Part shown: one piece after another, positions 42,116 through 56,782 of the stretch | Layout: each line of letters begins with the position of its first letter | Position numbering within the stretch: position 1 is the stretch's first letter | NCBI RefSeq assembly: GCF_051401765.1 | Contig: NW_027480530.1 | Location: forward strand, 496,001 to 560,000 | Direction: 5' to 3' | Source of the DNA: Calliopsis andreniformis | Taxonomy: Eukaryota > Arthropoda > Insecta > Hymenoptera > Andrenidae | DNA: 64,000 bases | Translations under genes and position numbers: made by a program | Notes under the pieces: generated by a model | The model's input: the letters and a program-made list of their open reading frames with translations, nothing else | Told to the model about the DNA's origin: nothing | The model's database searches: none

Positions 42116-43621
42116 GACTGCTCCTGACACTGCTCGCGACATTGCTCCAGACACTGACACTGCTCCTGACACAGCTCATGACACTGCTGCTGACACTGAC
42201 ACTGCTTGTGGCACTGCTCCTGAAACTGACACTGCTCCTGACACTGATACTGCTGCTGATCGTGACAAAGCTCCTGACACTGCTACTGACACTGCTCGTG
42301 ACGTTGCTCCAGACACTGACACTGCTCGTGACGTTGCTCCAGACACTGACACTGCTCCTGACACAGCTCGTGACGGTGACGCTGCTCCTGCCACTGTTCC
42401 TGACATGGCTGCTCACACTGACACTGCTCCTGACACTGGCACTGGTCCTGACACTGCTCCTGACACTGCAACTGACACTGGCACGGCTCCTCACACAGCT
42501 CCTGACACTGACACTGCTCCTGACACTGCTCCTGACACTGACACTGCACCTGATACTGACACTCTCACTGCTACTGACACTGCTCCTGACACTCACACTG
42601 CTGCTGACCCTGACAATGCTCTTGACACTGCTCCAGACACTGACACTGATACTGCACCTGACACAACTGCTGAAATAGCTCCTGTAGCTGACACTGCTCC
42701 TGACACTGCTCCTGACACTGACACTGCTGCTGATCCTGAGAATTCTCCTGACACTGCTCCTGACACTGACACTGACACGGATCCTGACACTGACACTGCT
42801 CCTCACACTGCTCCTGACACTGGCACTGCTCCTGGCACTGCTCCTGACACTGACACTGCTCCTGACACTGCCACTGCCCCTGACACTGCTCCTGACACTG
42901 TCACTGATGCTACCACTGCTCCTGACACAGACACTTCTGCTGATACTGACAATGCTCCTGTCACTGCTTCTGACACTGCTCCTGATACTGACACTCTCAC
43001 TGCTACTGACACTGCTCCTGACACTGACACTACACCTCAAACTGCTCCTGACACTCCTCCTGACACTGACACTGCTCCTGGAACTGCTCCTGACACTGAC
43101 GCTGCTCCTGATGCTGACACTGACGCTGCTCCTGATGCTGACACTGACACTGCTCCTGTCACTGCACCTGACGCTGCTCCAGACACTGCAACTGACACTG
43201 TCACTGCTGCTGATCCTGGCAATGCTCCTGACACTGCTCCTGACACTGATGCTGACACTGCTCATGACTGTGACACTGACACTGACACTGCTCCCGTCAC
43301 AGGCACTGACACTGATCCTGTCACTGGCACTGCTCCTGTGTCTAACACTTGTCCTGAGACTGATTCTGACACTGGCTGGTCCTGACACTGCTCCTGACAT
43401 TGCTCCTGACATTGCCGCTGGTCCTGACACAGACACTGCACCTGGTACTGACACTGACACTGCTCCTGACACTGTCACTGCTCCTGACGCTGCTCCAGAC
43501 ACTGCAACTGACACTGGCACTGCCCCCGTCACTGATCCTGACACTGACCCTGCTCCTGACACAGCTTCTGACACTGACACTGCTCCTGACACTGCTCCTG
43601 ACACTGACACTGCTCCTGGCA
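42116..43621 (+). repeat. C2 block, further copy (partner 39235-40710)
   Basis: Aligns with 39,235-40,710 at offset 2,881, rising to 2,911 after a 30-bp tandem duplication at 42,291-42,350. From 43,357 to about 44,085 it instead follows 33,430-34,160 (offset 9,927), including the CTCCATGACACTG scar. Confidence 0.85.
42291..42350 (+). repeat. Perfect 30-bp tandem duplication
   Basis: Two identical 30-bp units (42,291-42,320 and 42,321-42,350), each containing GCTCGTGACGTTGCTCC. The related copies near 32,390, 35,220 and 39,415 have the unit once, so this is a copy-specific gain of five hexamers. Confidence 0.9.
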
Positions 43622-44964
43622 CTGCTCCTGACACTGACGCTGCTCCTGATACTGACTCTGACACTGCTCCTGACACAGCTCGTGACACTTCTCCTGACAC
43701 TGCTCCCTACACTGACACTGCTCCATGACACTGCTCCTGACACAGCTCCTGAAACTGACCCTGCTCCTGACACTGCTCCTGGCACTGCTCCAGACACTGA
43801 CACTGCTCCTGACACAGCTACTGTCACTGACACTGCTCCTGACACTGCTCCTGACACAACTCCTGACACTGTCACTGCTCCTGTACCTGACACTGCTCCT
43901 GACACTGCTCCAGACACTGACACTGCTCCTGACACAGGCACTGTTTCTGGTACTGACACTGACACTGCTACTGACACTGCTACTGCTCCTGACGCTGCTC
44001 CAGACACTGCAACTGACACTGGCACGGCTCCTCACACAGCTCCTGACACTGACACTGCTCCTGACACTGCTCCTGACACTGACACTGCACCTGTCACTGC
44101 TCCTGACACTGCTCCTGACACTGACACTGCTCCTGACACTGCTCCTGACACTGCTCCTGACACTGACACTGCTCCTGACACTGACACTGCTGCTGATCCT
44201 GACAGTGCTCCTGACACTGCTCCTGACACTGACGCTCACACTGCTCATGACTGTGACACTGACACTGACACTGCTGCCGTCACAGACACTGACACTGCTC
44301 CTGTGTCTGACACTTGTCCTGAGACTGCTCTGGCACTTGCTGGTCCTGAAACTGCTCCTGACATAGCTCCTGACATTGCCGCTGGTCCTGACACAGACAC
44401 TGACACTGCTCCTGACACTGCCACTGCTCCTGACGCTGCTCCAGACACTGCAACTGACACTGGCACTGCCCCTGACACTGATCCTGACACTGACCCTGCT
44501 CCTGACACAGCTTCTGACACTGCTCCAGACACTCCTCCTGACACTGACACTGCTCCTGACACTGACACTGCACCTCAAACTGCTCCTGACACTCCTCCTG
44601 ACACTGACACTGCTCCTGGAACTGCTCCTGACGCTGACGCTGCTCCTGATGCTGACACTGACACTGCTCCTGTCACTGCTCCTGACGCTGATCCTGATAC
44701 TGCTCCTAACACAGGCACTGCACCTGGTACTGACACTGACACTGCTCCTGACACAGGCACTGTTTCTGGTACTGATACTGACACTGCTACTGACACTGCC
44801 ACTGCTTCTGACACTGATCCTGACACTGCTCCTGACACTGACACTGCTCCTGGTACTGCTCCTGACACTGACACTGCTCCTGACACTGCTCCTGACACTG
44901 CTCCTGACACTGCTCCTGACACAGACACTGCTCCTGCCACTGCTCCTGTCACTGCTCCTGACAC

Positions 44965-47900
44965 TGCTCCTGACACTGCTCCTGACACTGCTCGTGACAC
45001 AGACACTGCTCCGGACACTGACACTGCTCCTGACACAGCTCGTGACACTGACACTGCTCCTACACTGCTCCTGACACAGACACTTCTGCTGATACTGACA
45101 ATGCTCCTGTCACTGCTTCTGACACTGCTCCTGATACTGACACTCTCACTGCTACTGACACTGCTCCTGACACTGACACTGCTCCTGACACTGACACTAC
45201 ACCTCAAACTGCTCCTGACACTCCTCCTGACACTGACACTGCTCCTGGCGCTGCTCCTGACACAGGCACTGCACCTGGTACTGACACTGGCACTGCTCCT
45301 GACACTGGCACTGTTTCTGGTACTGACACTGACACTGCTGCTGATCCTGACAATGCTCCTGACACTGCTCCTGACACTGATGCTGACACTGCTCATGACT
45401 GTGACACTGACACTGACACTGCTCCCGTCACAGACACTGACACTGATCCTGACAGTGACACTGCTCCTGTGTCTAACACTTGTCCTGTGACTGCTTCTGA
45501 CACTGGCTGGTCCTGACACTGCTCCTGACATTGCTCCTGACATTGCCGCTGGTCCTGACACAGACACTGCACCTGGTACTGACACTGACACTGCTCCTGA
45601 CACTGTCACTGCACCTGACGCTGCTCCAGACACTGCAACTGACACTGGCACCGCCCCCGTCACTGATCCTGACACTGACCCTGCTCCTGACACAGCTTCT
45701 GACACTGACACTGCTCCTGACACTGCTCCTGACACTGACACTGCTCCTGGCACTGCTCCTGACACTGACGCTGCTCCTGATACTGACACTGACACTGCTC
45801 CTGACACTGACACTGACACTGCTCATGACAGTGCCTCTGACACTGACACTGCTCCCGGCACAGAGACTGAGACTGCTCCTGACACTGACACTGCTCCTGT
45901 AACTGACACTTTTCCTGAGACTGCTTCTGACACTGGCACTGGTCCTGACACTGCTCCTTACATTGGCGCTGGTCCAGACTCTGCTCCTGACACTGACACT
46001 GCTCCTGACACTGCTCCTGACACAGACAATGCTGCTGATACTGACAATGCTCCTGACACTGCTTCTGACACTGCTCCTGAAACTGACACTGCTCCTGATA
46101 CTGACACTCTCACTGCTACTGACACTGCTCCTGACACTCACACTGCTCCTGACCCTGACAATGCTCTTGACACTGCTCCAGACACTGACACTGATACTGC
46201 ACCTGACACAACTGCTGAAATAGCTCCTGTAACTGACACTGCTCCTGACACTGCTCCTGACACTGACACTGCTGCTGATCCTGAGAATTCTCCTGACACT
46301 GCTCCTGACACTGACACTGACACGGATCCTGACACTGACACAGCTCCTCACACTGCTCCTGACACTGGCACTGCTCCTGGCACTGCTCCTGACACTGACA
46401 CTGCTCCTGACACTGACACTGCCGCTGACACTGCACCTGACACTGCTCCTGACACTGTCACTGCTGCTACCACTGCTCCTGACACAGACACTTCTGCTGA
46501 TACTGACAATGCTCCTGTCACTGCTTCTGACACTGCTCCTGATACTGACACTCTCACTGCTACTGACACTGCTCCTGACACTGACACTACACCTCAAACT
46601 GCTCCTGACCCTCCTCCTGACACTGACACTGCTCCTGGCGCTGCTCCTATCACTGACGCTGCTCCTGATGCTGACACTGACACTGCTCCTGGCACTGCAC
46701 CTGACGCTGCTCCTGACTCTGCTCCTGACACAGGCACTGCACCTGGTACTGACACTGACACTGCTCCTGACACAGGCACTGTTTCTGCTACTGACACTGA
46801 CACTGCTACTGACACTGCTACTGCTCCTGACGCTGCTCCAGACACTGCAACTGACACTGGCACGGCTCCTCACACAGCTCCTGACACTGACACTGCTCCT
46901 GACACTGCTCCTGACACTGATGCTGACACTGCTCATGACTGTGACACTGACACTGACACTGCTCCCGTCACAGACACTGACACTGATCCTGACAGTGACA
47001 CTGGTCCTGTGTCTAACACTTGTCCTGAGACTGCTTCTGACACTGGCTGGTCCTGACACTGCTCCTGACATTGCTCCTGACATTGCCGCTGGTCCTGACA
47101 CAGACACTGCACCTGGTACTGACACTGACACTGCTCCTGACACTGTCACTGCTCCTGACGCTGCTCCAGACAATGCAACTGACACTGGCACCGCCCCCGT
47201 CACTGATCCTGACACTGACCCTGCTCCTGACACAGCTTCTGACACTGACACTGCTCCTGACACTGCTCCTGACACTGACACTGCTCCTGGCACTGCTCCT
47301 GACACTGACGCTGCTCCTGATACTGACACTGACACTGCTCCTGACACTGACACTGACACTGCTCATGACAGTGACTCTGACACTGACACTGCTCCCGGCA
47401 CAGAGACTGAGACTGCTCCTGACACTGACACTGCTCCTGTAACTGACACTTGTCCTGAGACTGCTTCTGACACTGGCACTGGTGCTGACACTGCTCCTTA
47501 TATTGGCGCTGGTCCAGACTCTGCTCCTGACACAGACACTGCTCCTGACACTGCTCCTGACACAGACAATGCTGCTGATACTGACAATGCTCCTGACACT
47601 GCTTCTGACACTGACACTGCACCTGACACTGCTCCTGGCACTGCAACTGGTCCTGACACTGCTCCTGAAACTGACACTGGTCCTCACACTGCTCCTGACA
47701 CTGACACTGCCCCTCACGCTGGTCCTGACAATGATACTGCCCCTGAGACTGCTCCTGACACTGACGCTGCTCCTGGCACTGCTCCTGGCACTGCTCCTGA
47801 CACTGACACTGCTCCTGATACTGACACTGTCACTGCTCATGACACCGACACTGCACCTGTCACTGCTCCTGACGCTGACACTGCTCCTGACACTGCTTCT

Positions 47901-48488
47901 GACACGGACACTGCTCCTGGCGCAGCTCCTTCCACTGACACTGCTCCTGACAATGCTCCTGACACTGCTCCTGACACTGACACTGCTCATGGCACAGCTC
48001 CTGTCACTGCTCCTGGCACTGACACTGCTCCTGACACTGACACTGCTCCTGACAATGCTCCTGACAGTGCTCCTGACACTGACGCTGACACTGCTGATGA
48101 CAGTGACACTGACACTGGCACTGCTCCTGACACTGACACTGCTCCTCACACTGCTCTTCACACAGCCACTGCTCCTGTCTCTGCTACTGACACACACACT
48201 GCTGCTGATACTGATAATGCTCCTGCAACTGCTCCTGAACCTGACACGGCTGCTCACACTGCTGCTGATACTGACCTTGCTCCTGACACTGGTCCTGATA
48301 CAGACACTGCTGCTGATGCTGACAATGCTCCTGACAGTGCTCCTGACACAGACACTGCTCCGAACAATGCTTCTGACACTGACACTGCTCCTGTCACTGG
48401 CACAGGTCCTGACACTGCTTCTGACACTGACACTGCTGCTGATCCTGAGCATGCGCCTGATGCTGCTCCTGACACTGACGCTGCTCCA
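44965..48488 (+). repeat. C3 block D1, copy 1 (partner 53261-56784)
   Basis: 3.5 kb aligned at constant offset 8,296 with 53,261-56,784. Landmarks lie at 45,542 and 47,082. The copies differ at scattered single bases, for example GGCACTGGTCC at 45,943 against GGCACTAGTCC at 54,239. Confidence 0.9.
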
Positions 48489-51194
48489 GACACTGCAACT
48501 GACACTGGCACCGCCCCCGTCACTGATCCTGACACTGAACCTGCTCCTGACACAGCTTCTGACACTGACACTGCTCCTGACAATGCTCCTGACACTGACA
48601 CTGCCCCTCACACAGCTCCTGACACTGACACTGCTCCTGACACTGCTCCTGACACAGACAATGCTGCTGATACTGACAATGCTCCTGACACTGCTTCTGA
48701 CACTGCTCCTGAAACTGACACTGCTCCTGATACTGACAATCTCACTGCTACTGACACTGCTCCTGACACTCACACTGCTGCTGACCCTGACAATGCTCTT
48801 GACACTGCTCCAGACACTGACACTGATACTGCACCTGACACAACTGCTGAAATAGCTCCTGTAACTGACACTGCTCCTGACACTGCTCCTGACACTGACA
48901 CTGCTGCTGATCCTGAGAATTCTCCTGACACTGCTCCTGACACTGACACTGACACGGATCCTGACACTGACACTGCTCCTCACACTGCTCCTGACACTGG
49001 CACTGCTCCTGGCACTGCTCCTGACACTGACACTGCTCCTGACACTGACACTGCCCCTGACACTGCACCTGACACTGCTCCTGACACTGTCACTGCTGCT
49101 ACCACTGCTCCTAACACAGACACTTCTGCTGATACTGACAATGCTCCTGTCACTGCTTCTGACACTGCTCCTGATACTGACACTCTCACTGCTACTGACA
49201 CTGCTCCTGACACTGACACTGCACCTCAAACTGCTCCTGACACACCTCCTGACACTGACACTGCTCCTGGCGCTGCTCCTGTCACTGACGCTGCTCCTGA
49301 TGCTGACACTGACACTGCTCCTGGCACTGCACCTGACGCTGCTCCTGACTCTGCTCCTGACACAGGCACTGCACCTGGTACTGACACTGGTACTGCTCCT
49401 GACACAGGCACTGTTTCTGGTACTGACACTGACACTGCTGCTGATACTGATAATGCTCCTGAAACTGCTCCTGAACCTGACACGGCTGCTCACACTGCTC
49501 CTGATACTGACATTGCTCCTGACACTGGTCCTGATACAGACACTGCTGCTGATGCTGACAATGCTCCTGGCACTGCTCCTGACACAGACACTGCTCCGAA
49601 CAATGCTTCTGACACTGACACTGCTCCTGTCACTGGCACTGGCCCTGACACTGCTTCTGACACTGGCGCTGGTCCTGACACTGCTCCTGACACTGACGCT
49701 GCTCCTGACACTGACACTGACACTGCTCCTGACACTGCTACTTACACTGACACTGCTCCTGACACTGCTCGCGACATTGCTCCAGACACTGACACTGCTC
49801 CTGAGACAGCTCGTGACACTGACACTGCTCCTGCAACTGTTCCTGACATTGCTGCTCACACTGACACTGCTCCTGACACTGGCACTGGTCCTGACAATGC
49901 TCCTGACACTGACACTGCTCCTGACACTGCTCCTGACACTGCTGCTGACACTGACACTGTTTGTGACACTGCTCCTGAAACTGACACTGCTCCTCGAACA
50001 GCTCCTGACACTGCTGCTGACACTGACACTGCTGCTGATCCTGAGCATGCGCCTGATGCTGCTCCTGACACTGACATTGATCCTGACACTGCTCCTGACA
50101 CTGACACTGCTCCTGGCACTGTCACTGCTCCTGACGCTGCTCCAGACACTGCAACTGACACTGGCACTGCCCCTGACACTGATCCTGACACTGACCCTGC
50201 TCCTGACACAGCTTCTGACACTGACACAGCTCCAGACACTGCTCCTGACACAGACACTTCTGCTGATACTGACAATGCTCCTGTCACTGCTTGTGACACT
50301 GCTCCTGATACTGACACTCTCACTGCTACTGACACTGCTCCTGACACTGACACTGCTCCTGACACTGACACTACACCTCAAACTGCTCCAGACACTCCTC
50401 CTGACACTGACACTGCTCCTGGCGCAGCTCCTGTCACTGACGCTGCTCCTGATGCTGACACTGACACTGCTCCTGGCACTGCTCCTGACGCTGCTCCTGA
50501 CTCTGCTCCTGACACAGGCACTGCACCTGGTACTGACACTGACACTTCTCCTGACACAGGTACTGTTTCTGGTACTGACACTGACACTGCTACTGACACT
50601 GCTACAGCTCCTGACGCTGCTCCAGACACTGCAACTGACACTGGCACGGTTCCTCACACTGCTCCTGACACTGACACTGCTCCTGACACTGCTCCTGACA
50701 CTGACACTGCACCTGACACTGCTCCTGGCACTGCAACTGGTCCTGACACTTCTCCTGAAACTGACACTGGTCCTCACACTGCTCCTGACACTGACACTGC
50801 CCCTCACGCTGGTCCTGACAATGATACTGCCCCTGAGACAGCAGCTGACACTGACGCTGCTCCTGGCACTGCCCCTGGCACTGCTCCTGACACTGACACT
50901 GCTCCTGATACTGACACTGACACTGCTCCTGACACCGACACTGCACCTGTCACTGCTCCTGACGCTGACACTGCTCCTGACACTGCTCCTGGCACTGCTC
51001 CTGACACTGACACTGCTGCTGATCCTGAGAATGCTCCTGATACTGCTCCTGACACTGATGCTGACACTGCTCATGACTGTGACACTGACACTGACACTGC
51101 TCCCGTCACAGACACTGACACTGATCCTGACACTGACACTGCTCCTGTGTCTGACACTTGTCCTGAGACTGCTTCTGACACTTGCTGGTCCTGA
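46509..51194 (+). other. Longest plus-strand ORF (1,561 codons), judged not a gene
   Basis: It starts in the Leu/Thr frame (LLTLTLLLTL type) and passes through the 2-nt scar at the 47,082 landmark into the Asp/Thr/Ala/Pro frame (DTAPDTDTAP type). It stops at the next scar, before 51,220, as DTCWS plus stop. Almost every other long plus-strand ORF in domain C has the same architecture: Leu/Thr start, Asp/Thr middle, end in GWS or CWS. So the ORF borders are set by consecutive landmark scars, not by a gene. The acidic Asp/Thr/Pro/Ala composition resembles low-complexity extracellular proteins, but nothing else supports a protein. Confidence 0.85.
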
Positions 51195-51515
51195 AACTGC
51201 TCCTGACATTGCTCCTGACATTGCCGCTGGTCCTGACACAGACACTGCACCTGGTACTGACACTGACACTGCTCCTGACACTGTCACTGCTCCTGACGCT
51301 GCTCCAGACACTGCAACTGACAGTGGCACTGCCCCTGACACTGATCCTGACACTGACCCTGCTCCTGACACAGCTTCTGACACTGACACAGCTCCAGACA
51401 CTGCTCCTGACACAGACACTTCTGCTGATACTGACAATGCTCCTGTCACTGCTTGTGACACTGCTCCTGATACTGACACTCTCACTGCTACTGACACTGC
51501 TCCTGACACTGACAC
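47013..51515 (-). other. 1,500-codon antisense ORF overlapping the longest plus ORF
   Basis: It lies almost wholly antiparallel to the 1,561-codon plus-strand ORF. It reads Ser/Val/Gly/Ala at its start and Ser/Val/Arg afterwards, and ends in SQCQKQSQDKC plus stop, the ending shared by most minus-strand ORFs that reach a landmark. Two giant overlapping ORFs of opposite polarity over the same 4.2 kb are what a stop-free repeat produces and are hard to reconcile with real coding on both strands. Confidence 0.85.
48489..50370 (+). repeat. C3 block D3, copy 1 (partner 61957-63838)
   Basis: Aligned with the right end of the window at offset 13,468. It contains GAATTC at 48,917 and two CTGAGCATGCGCC sites (about 48,446 just outside, and 50,042). 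Divergence begins near 50,370. Confidence 0.85.
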
Positions 51516-51601
51516 TGCTCCTTACACTGCTCCTGACACTGACACTGCTCCTGACACTGACACTACACCTCAAACTGCTCCTGACACTCCTCCTGACACT
51601 G
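50371..51601 (+). repeat. C3 linking segment
   Basis: Hexamer array resembling 31,080-31,900 and 35,700-36,300, with a landmark at 51,220. The last 250 bp resemble the extreme right end of the window (63,600-63,900) better than D3 does. No other feature. Confidence 0.6.
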
Positions 51602-54600
51602 ACACTGCTCCTGCCACTGCTCCTGACGCTGCTCCTGACACTGACGCAGACACTGCTCATGACTGTGACACTGACACTGACGCTGCTCCCGTCACAGACA
51701 CTGACACTGATCCTGACGCTGATACTGCTCCTGTGTCTGACACTTGTCCTGACACTGCTCCTGACACTGCTCGCGACATTGCTCCAGACACTGACACTGC
51801 TCCTGACACAGCTCGTGGCACTGCTGCTGACACTGACACTGCTTGTGGCACTGCTCCTGAAACTGACACTGCTCCTGACACTGATACTGCTGCTGATCGT
51901 GACAAAGCTCCTGACACTGCTACTGACACTGCTAGTGACGTTGCTCCAGACACTGACACTGCTCCTGACACAGCTCGTGACGGTGACGCTGCTCCTGCCA
52001 CTGTTCCTGACACGGCTGCTCACACTGACACTGCTCCTGACACTGGCACTGGTCCTGACACTGCTCCTGACACTGCAACTGACACTGGCACGGCTCCTCA
52101 CACTGCTCCTGACACTGACACTGCTCCTGAAACTGCTCCTGGCACTGCTCCTGACACTGACACTGCTGCTGATCCTGACATAGCTCCTGACACTGCTCCT
52201 GACACTGATGCTGACACTGCTCATGACTGTGACACTGACACTGACACTGCTCCCGTCACAGACACTGACACTGATCCTGACACTGACACTGCTCCTGTGT
52301 CTAACACTTGTCCTGAGACTGCTTCTGACACTGGCTGGTCCTGACACTGCTCCTGACATTGCTCCTGACATTGCCGCTGGTCCTGACACAGACACTGCAC
52401 CTTGTACTGACACTGACACTGCCCCTGACACTGTCACTGCTCCTGACGCTGCTCCAGACACTGCAACTGACACTGGCACTGCCCCCGTCACTGATCCTGA
52501 CACTGACCCTGCTCCTGACACAGCTTCTGACACTGACACTGCTCCTGACACTGCTCCTGACACTGACACTGCTCCTGGCACTGCTCCTGACTCTGACGCT
52601 GCTCCTGATACTGACTCTGACACTGCTCCTGGCACTGCTCCTGACACTGCTCCTGAAATTGCTCCTGACACAGGCACTGCTCCTGGTACTGACACTGACA
52701 CTGCTCCTGACACAGCTCGTGACACTTCTCCTGACACTGCTCCCTACACTGACACTGCTCCATGACACTGCTCCTGACACAGCTCCTGAAACTGACCCTG
52801 CTCCTGACACTGCTCCTGGCACTGCTCCAGACACTGACACTGCTCCTGACACAGCTACTGTCACTGACACTGCTCCTGACACTGCTCCTGACACAACTCC
52901 TGACACTGTCACTGTTCCCGAACCTGACACTGCTCCTGACACTGCTCCAGACACTGACACTGACACTGCTCCTGAAACTACTTCTGACACAGCTCCTGAC
53001 CATGACACTGCTCCTGACACTGCTTCTGACACTGACACTGCTCCTGACACAGCTCCTGACACAGCTCCTGACACTGACACTGACACTGCTCCTGACACTG
53101 ACACTGACACTGCTCATGACGTTGCTCCAGACACTGACACTGCCCCTGACACAGCTCGTGACGGTGATACTGCTCCTGCCACTGTTCCTGACACGGCTGC
53201 TCACACTGACACTGCTCCTGACAATGGCACTGGTCCTGACACTGCTCCTGACACTGACACTGCTCCTGACACTGCTCCTGACACTGCTCGTGACACAGAC
53301 ACTGCTCCGGACACTGACACTGCTCCTGACACAGCTCGTGACACTGACACTGCTCCTACACTGCTCCTGACACAGACACTTCTGCTGATACTGACAATGC
53401 TCCTGTCACTGCTTCTGACACTGCTCCTGATACTGACACTCTCACTGCTACTGACACTGCTCCTGACACTGACACTGCTCCTGACACTGACACTACACCT
53501 CAAACTGCTCCTGACACTCCTCCTGACACTGACACTGCTCCTGGCGCTGCTCCTGACACAGGCACTGCACCTGGTACTGACACTGGCACTGCTCCTGACA
53601 CTGGCACTGTTTCTGGTACTGACACTGACACTGCTGCTGATACTGACAATGCTCCTGACACTGCTCCTGACACTGATGCTGACACTGCTCATGACTGTGA
53701 CACTGACACTGACACTGCTCCCGTCACAGACACTGACACTGATCCTGACAGTGACACTGCTCCTGTGTCTAACACTTGTCCTGTGACTGCTTCTGACACT
53801 GGCTGGTCCTGACACTGCTCCTGACATTGCTCCTGACATTGCCGCTGGTCCTGACACAGACACTGCACCTGGTACTGACACTGACACTGCTCCTGACACT
53901 GTCACTGCACCTGACGCTGCTCCAGACACTGCAACTGACACTGGCACCGCCCCCGTCACTGATCCTGACACTGACCCTGCTCCTGACACAGCTTCTGACA
54001 CTGACACTGCTCCTGACACTGCTCCTGACACTGACACTGCTCCTGGCACTGCTCCTGACACTGACGCTGCTCCTGATACTGACACTGACACTGCTCCTGA
54101 CACTGACACTGACACTGCTCATGACAGTGCCTCTGACACCGACACTGCTCCCGGCACAGAGACTGAGACTGCTCCTGACACTGACACTGCTCCTGTAACT
54201 GACACTTTTCCTGAGACTGCTTCTGACACTGGCACTAGTCCTGACACTGCTCCTTACATTGGCGCTGGTCCAGACTCTGCTCCTGACACTGACACTGCTC
54301 CTGACACTGCTCCTGACACAGACAATGCTGCTGATACTGACAATGCTCCTGACACTGCTTCTGACACTGCTCCTGAAACTGACACTGCTCCTGATACTGA
54401 CACTCTCACTGCTACTGACACTGCTCCTGACACTCACACTGCTCCTGACCCTGACAATGCTCTTGACACTGCTCCAGACACTGACACTGATACTGCACCT
54501 GACACAACTGCTGAAATAGCTCCTGTAACTGACACTGCTCCTGACACTGCTCCTGACACTGACACTGCTGCTGATCCTGAGAATTCTCCTGACACTGCTC

Positions 54601-56782
54601 CTGACACTGACACTGACACGGATCCTGACACTGACACAGCTCCTCACACTGCTCCTGACACTGGCACTGCTCCTGGCACTGCTCCTGACACTGACACTGC
54701 TCCTGACACTGACACTGCCGCTGACACTGCACCTGACACTGCTCCTGACACTGTCACTGCTGCTACCACTGCTCCTGACACAGACACTTCTGCTGATACT
54801 GACAATGCTCCTGTCACTGCTTCTGACACTGCTCCTGATACTGACACTCTCACTGCTACTGACACTGCTCCTGACACTGACACTACACCTCAAACTGCTC
54901 CTGACCCTCCTCCTGACACTGACACTGCTCCTGGCGCTGCTCCTATCACTGACGCTGCTCCTGATGCTGACACTGACACTGCTCCTGGCACTGCACCTGA
55001 CGCTGCTCCTGACTCTGCTCCTGACACAGGCACTGCACCTGGTACTGACACTGACACTGCTCCTGACACAGGCACTGTTTCTGCTACTGACACTGACACT
55101 GCTACTGACACTGCTACTGCTCCTGACGCTGCTCCAGACACTGCAACTGACACTGGCACGGCTCCTCACACAGCTCCTGACACTGACACTGCTCCTGACA
55201 CTGCTCCTGACACTGATGCTGACACTGCTCATGACTGTGACACTGACACTGACACTGCTCCCGTCACAGACACTGACACTGATCCTGACAGTGACACTGG
55301 TCCTGTGTCTAACACTTGTCCTGAGACTGCTTCTGACACTGGCTGGTCCTGACACTGCTCCTGACATTGCTCCTGACATTGCCGCTGGTCCTGACACAGA
55401 CACTGCACCTGGTACTGACACTGACACTGCTCCTGACACTGTCACTGCTCCTGACGCTGCTCCAGACACTGCAACTGACACTGGCACCGCCCCCGTCACT
55501 GATCCTGACACTGACCCTGCTCCTGACACAGCTTCTGACACTGACACTGCTCCTGACACTGCTCCTGACACTGACACTGCTCCTGGCACTGCTCCTGACA
55601 CTGACGCTGCTCCTGATACTGACACTGACACTGCTCCTGACACTGACACTGACACTGCTCATGACAGTGACTCTGACACTGACACTGCTCCCGGCACAGA
55701 GACTGAGACTGCTCCTGACACTGACACTGCTCCTGTAACTGACACTTGTCCTGAGACTGCTTCTGACACTGGCACTGGTGCTGACACTGCTCCTTATATT
55801 GGCGCTGGTCCAGACTCTGCTCCTGACACAGACACTGCTCCTGACACTGCTCCTGACACAGACAATGCTGCTGATACTGACAATGCTCCTGACACTGCTT
55901 CTGACACTGACACTGCACCTGACACTGCTCCTGGCACTGCAACTGGTCCTGACACTGCTCCTGAAACTGACACTGGTCCTCACACTGCTCCTGACACTGA
56001 CACTGCCCCTCACGCTGGTCCTGACAATGATACTGCCCCTGAGACTGCTCCTGACACTGACGCTGCTCCTGGCACTGCTCCTGGCACTGCTCCTGACACT
56101 GACACTGCTCCTGATACTGACACTGTCACTGCTCATGACACCGACACTGCACCTGTCACTGCTCCTGACGCTGACACTGCTCCTGACACTGCTTCTGACA
56201 CGGACACTGCTCCTGGCGCAGCTCCTTCCACTGACACTGCTCCTGACAATGCTCCTGACACTGCTCCTGACACTGACACTGCTCATGGCACAGCTCCTGT
56301 CACTGCTCCTGGCACTGACACTGCTCCTGACACTGACACTGCTCCTGACAATGCTCCTGACAGTGCTCCTGACACTGACGCTGACACTGCTGATGACAGT
56401 GACACTGACACTGGCACTGCTCCTGACACTGACACTGCTCCTCACACTGCTCTTCACACAGCCACTGCTCCTGTCTCTGCTACTGACACACACACTGCTG
56501 CTGATACTGATAATGCTCCTGCAACTGCTCCTGAACCTGACACGGCTGCTCACACTGCTGCTGATACTGACCTTGCTCCTGACACTGGTCCTGATACAGA
56601 CACTGCTGCTGATGCTGACAATGCTCCTGACACTGCTCCTGACACAGACACTGCTCCGAACAATGCTTCTGACACTGACACTGCTCCTGTCACTGGCACA
56701 GGTCCTGACACTGCTTCTGACACTGACACTGCTGCTGATCCTGAGCATGCGCCTGATGCTGCTCCTGACACTGACGCTGCTC
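51602..56782 (+). repeat. C3 block D2, copy 1 (5,172-bp tandem duplication)
   Basis: Directly followed by a near-identical copy at offset 5,172 (862 hexamers). Landmarks lie at 52,370, 53,838 and 55,378, and GAATTC at 54,581. The only clear difference I saw between the copies is at 53,001 (C) against 58,173 (G). This is the most similar pair in the window. Confidence 0.93.
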
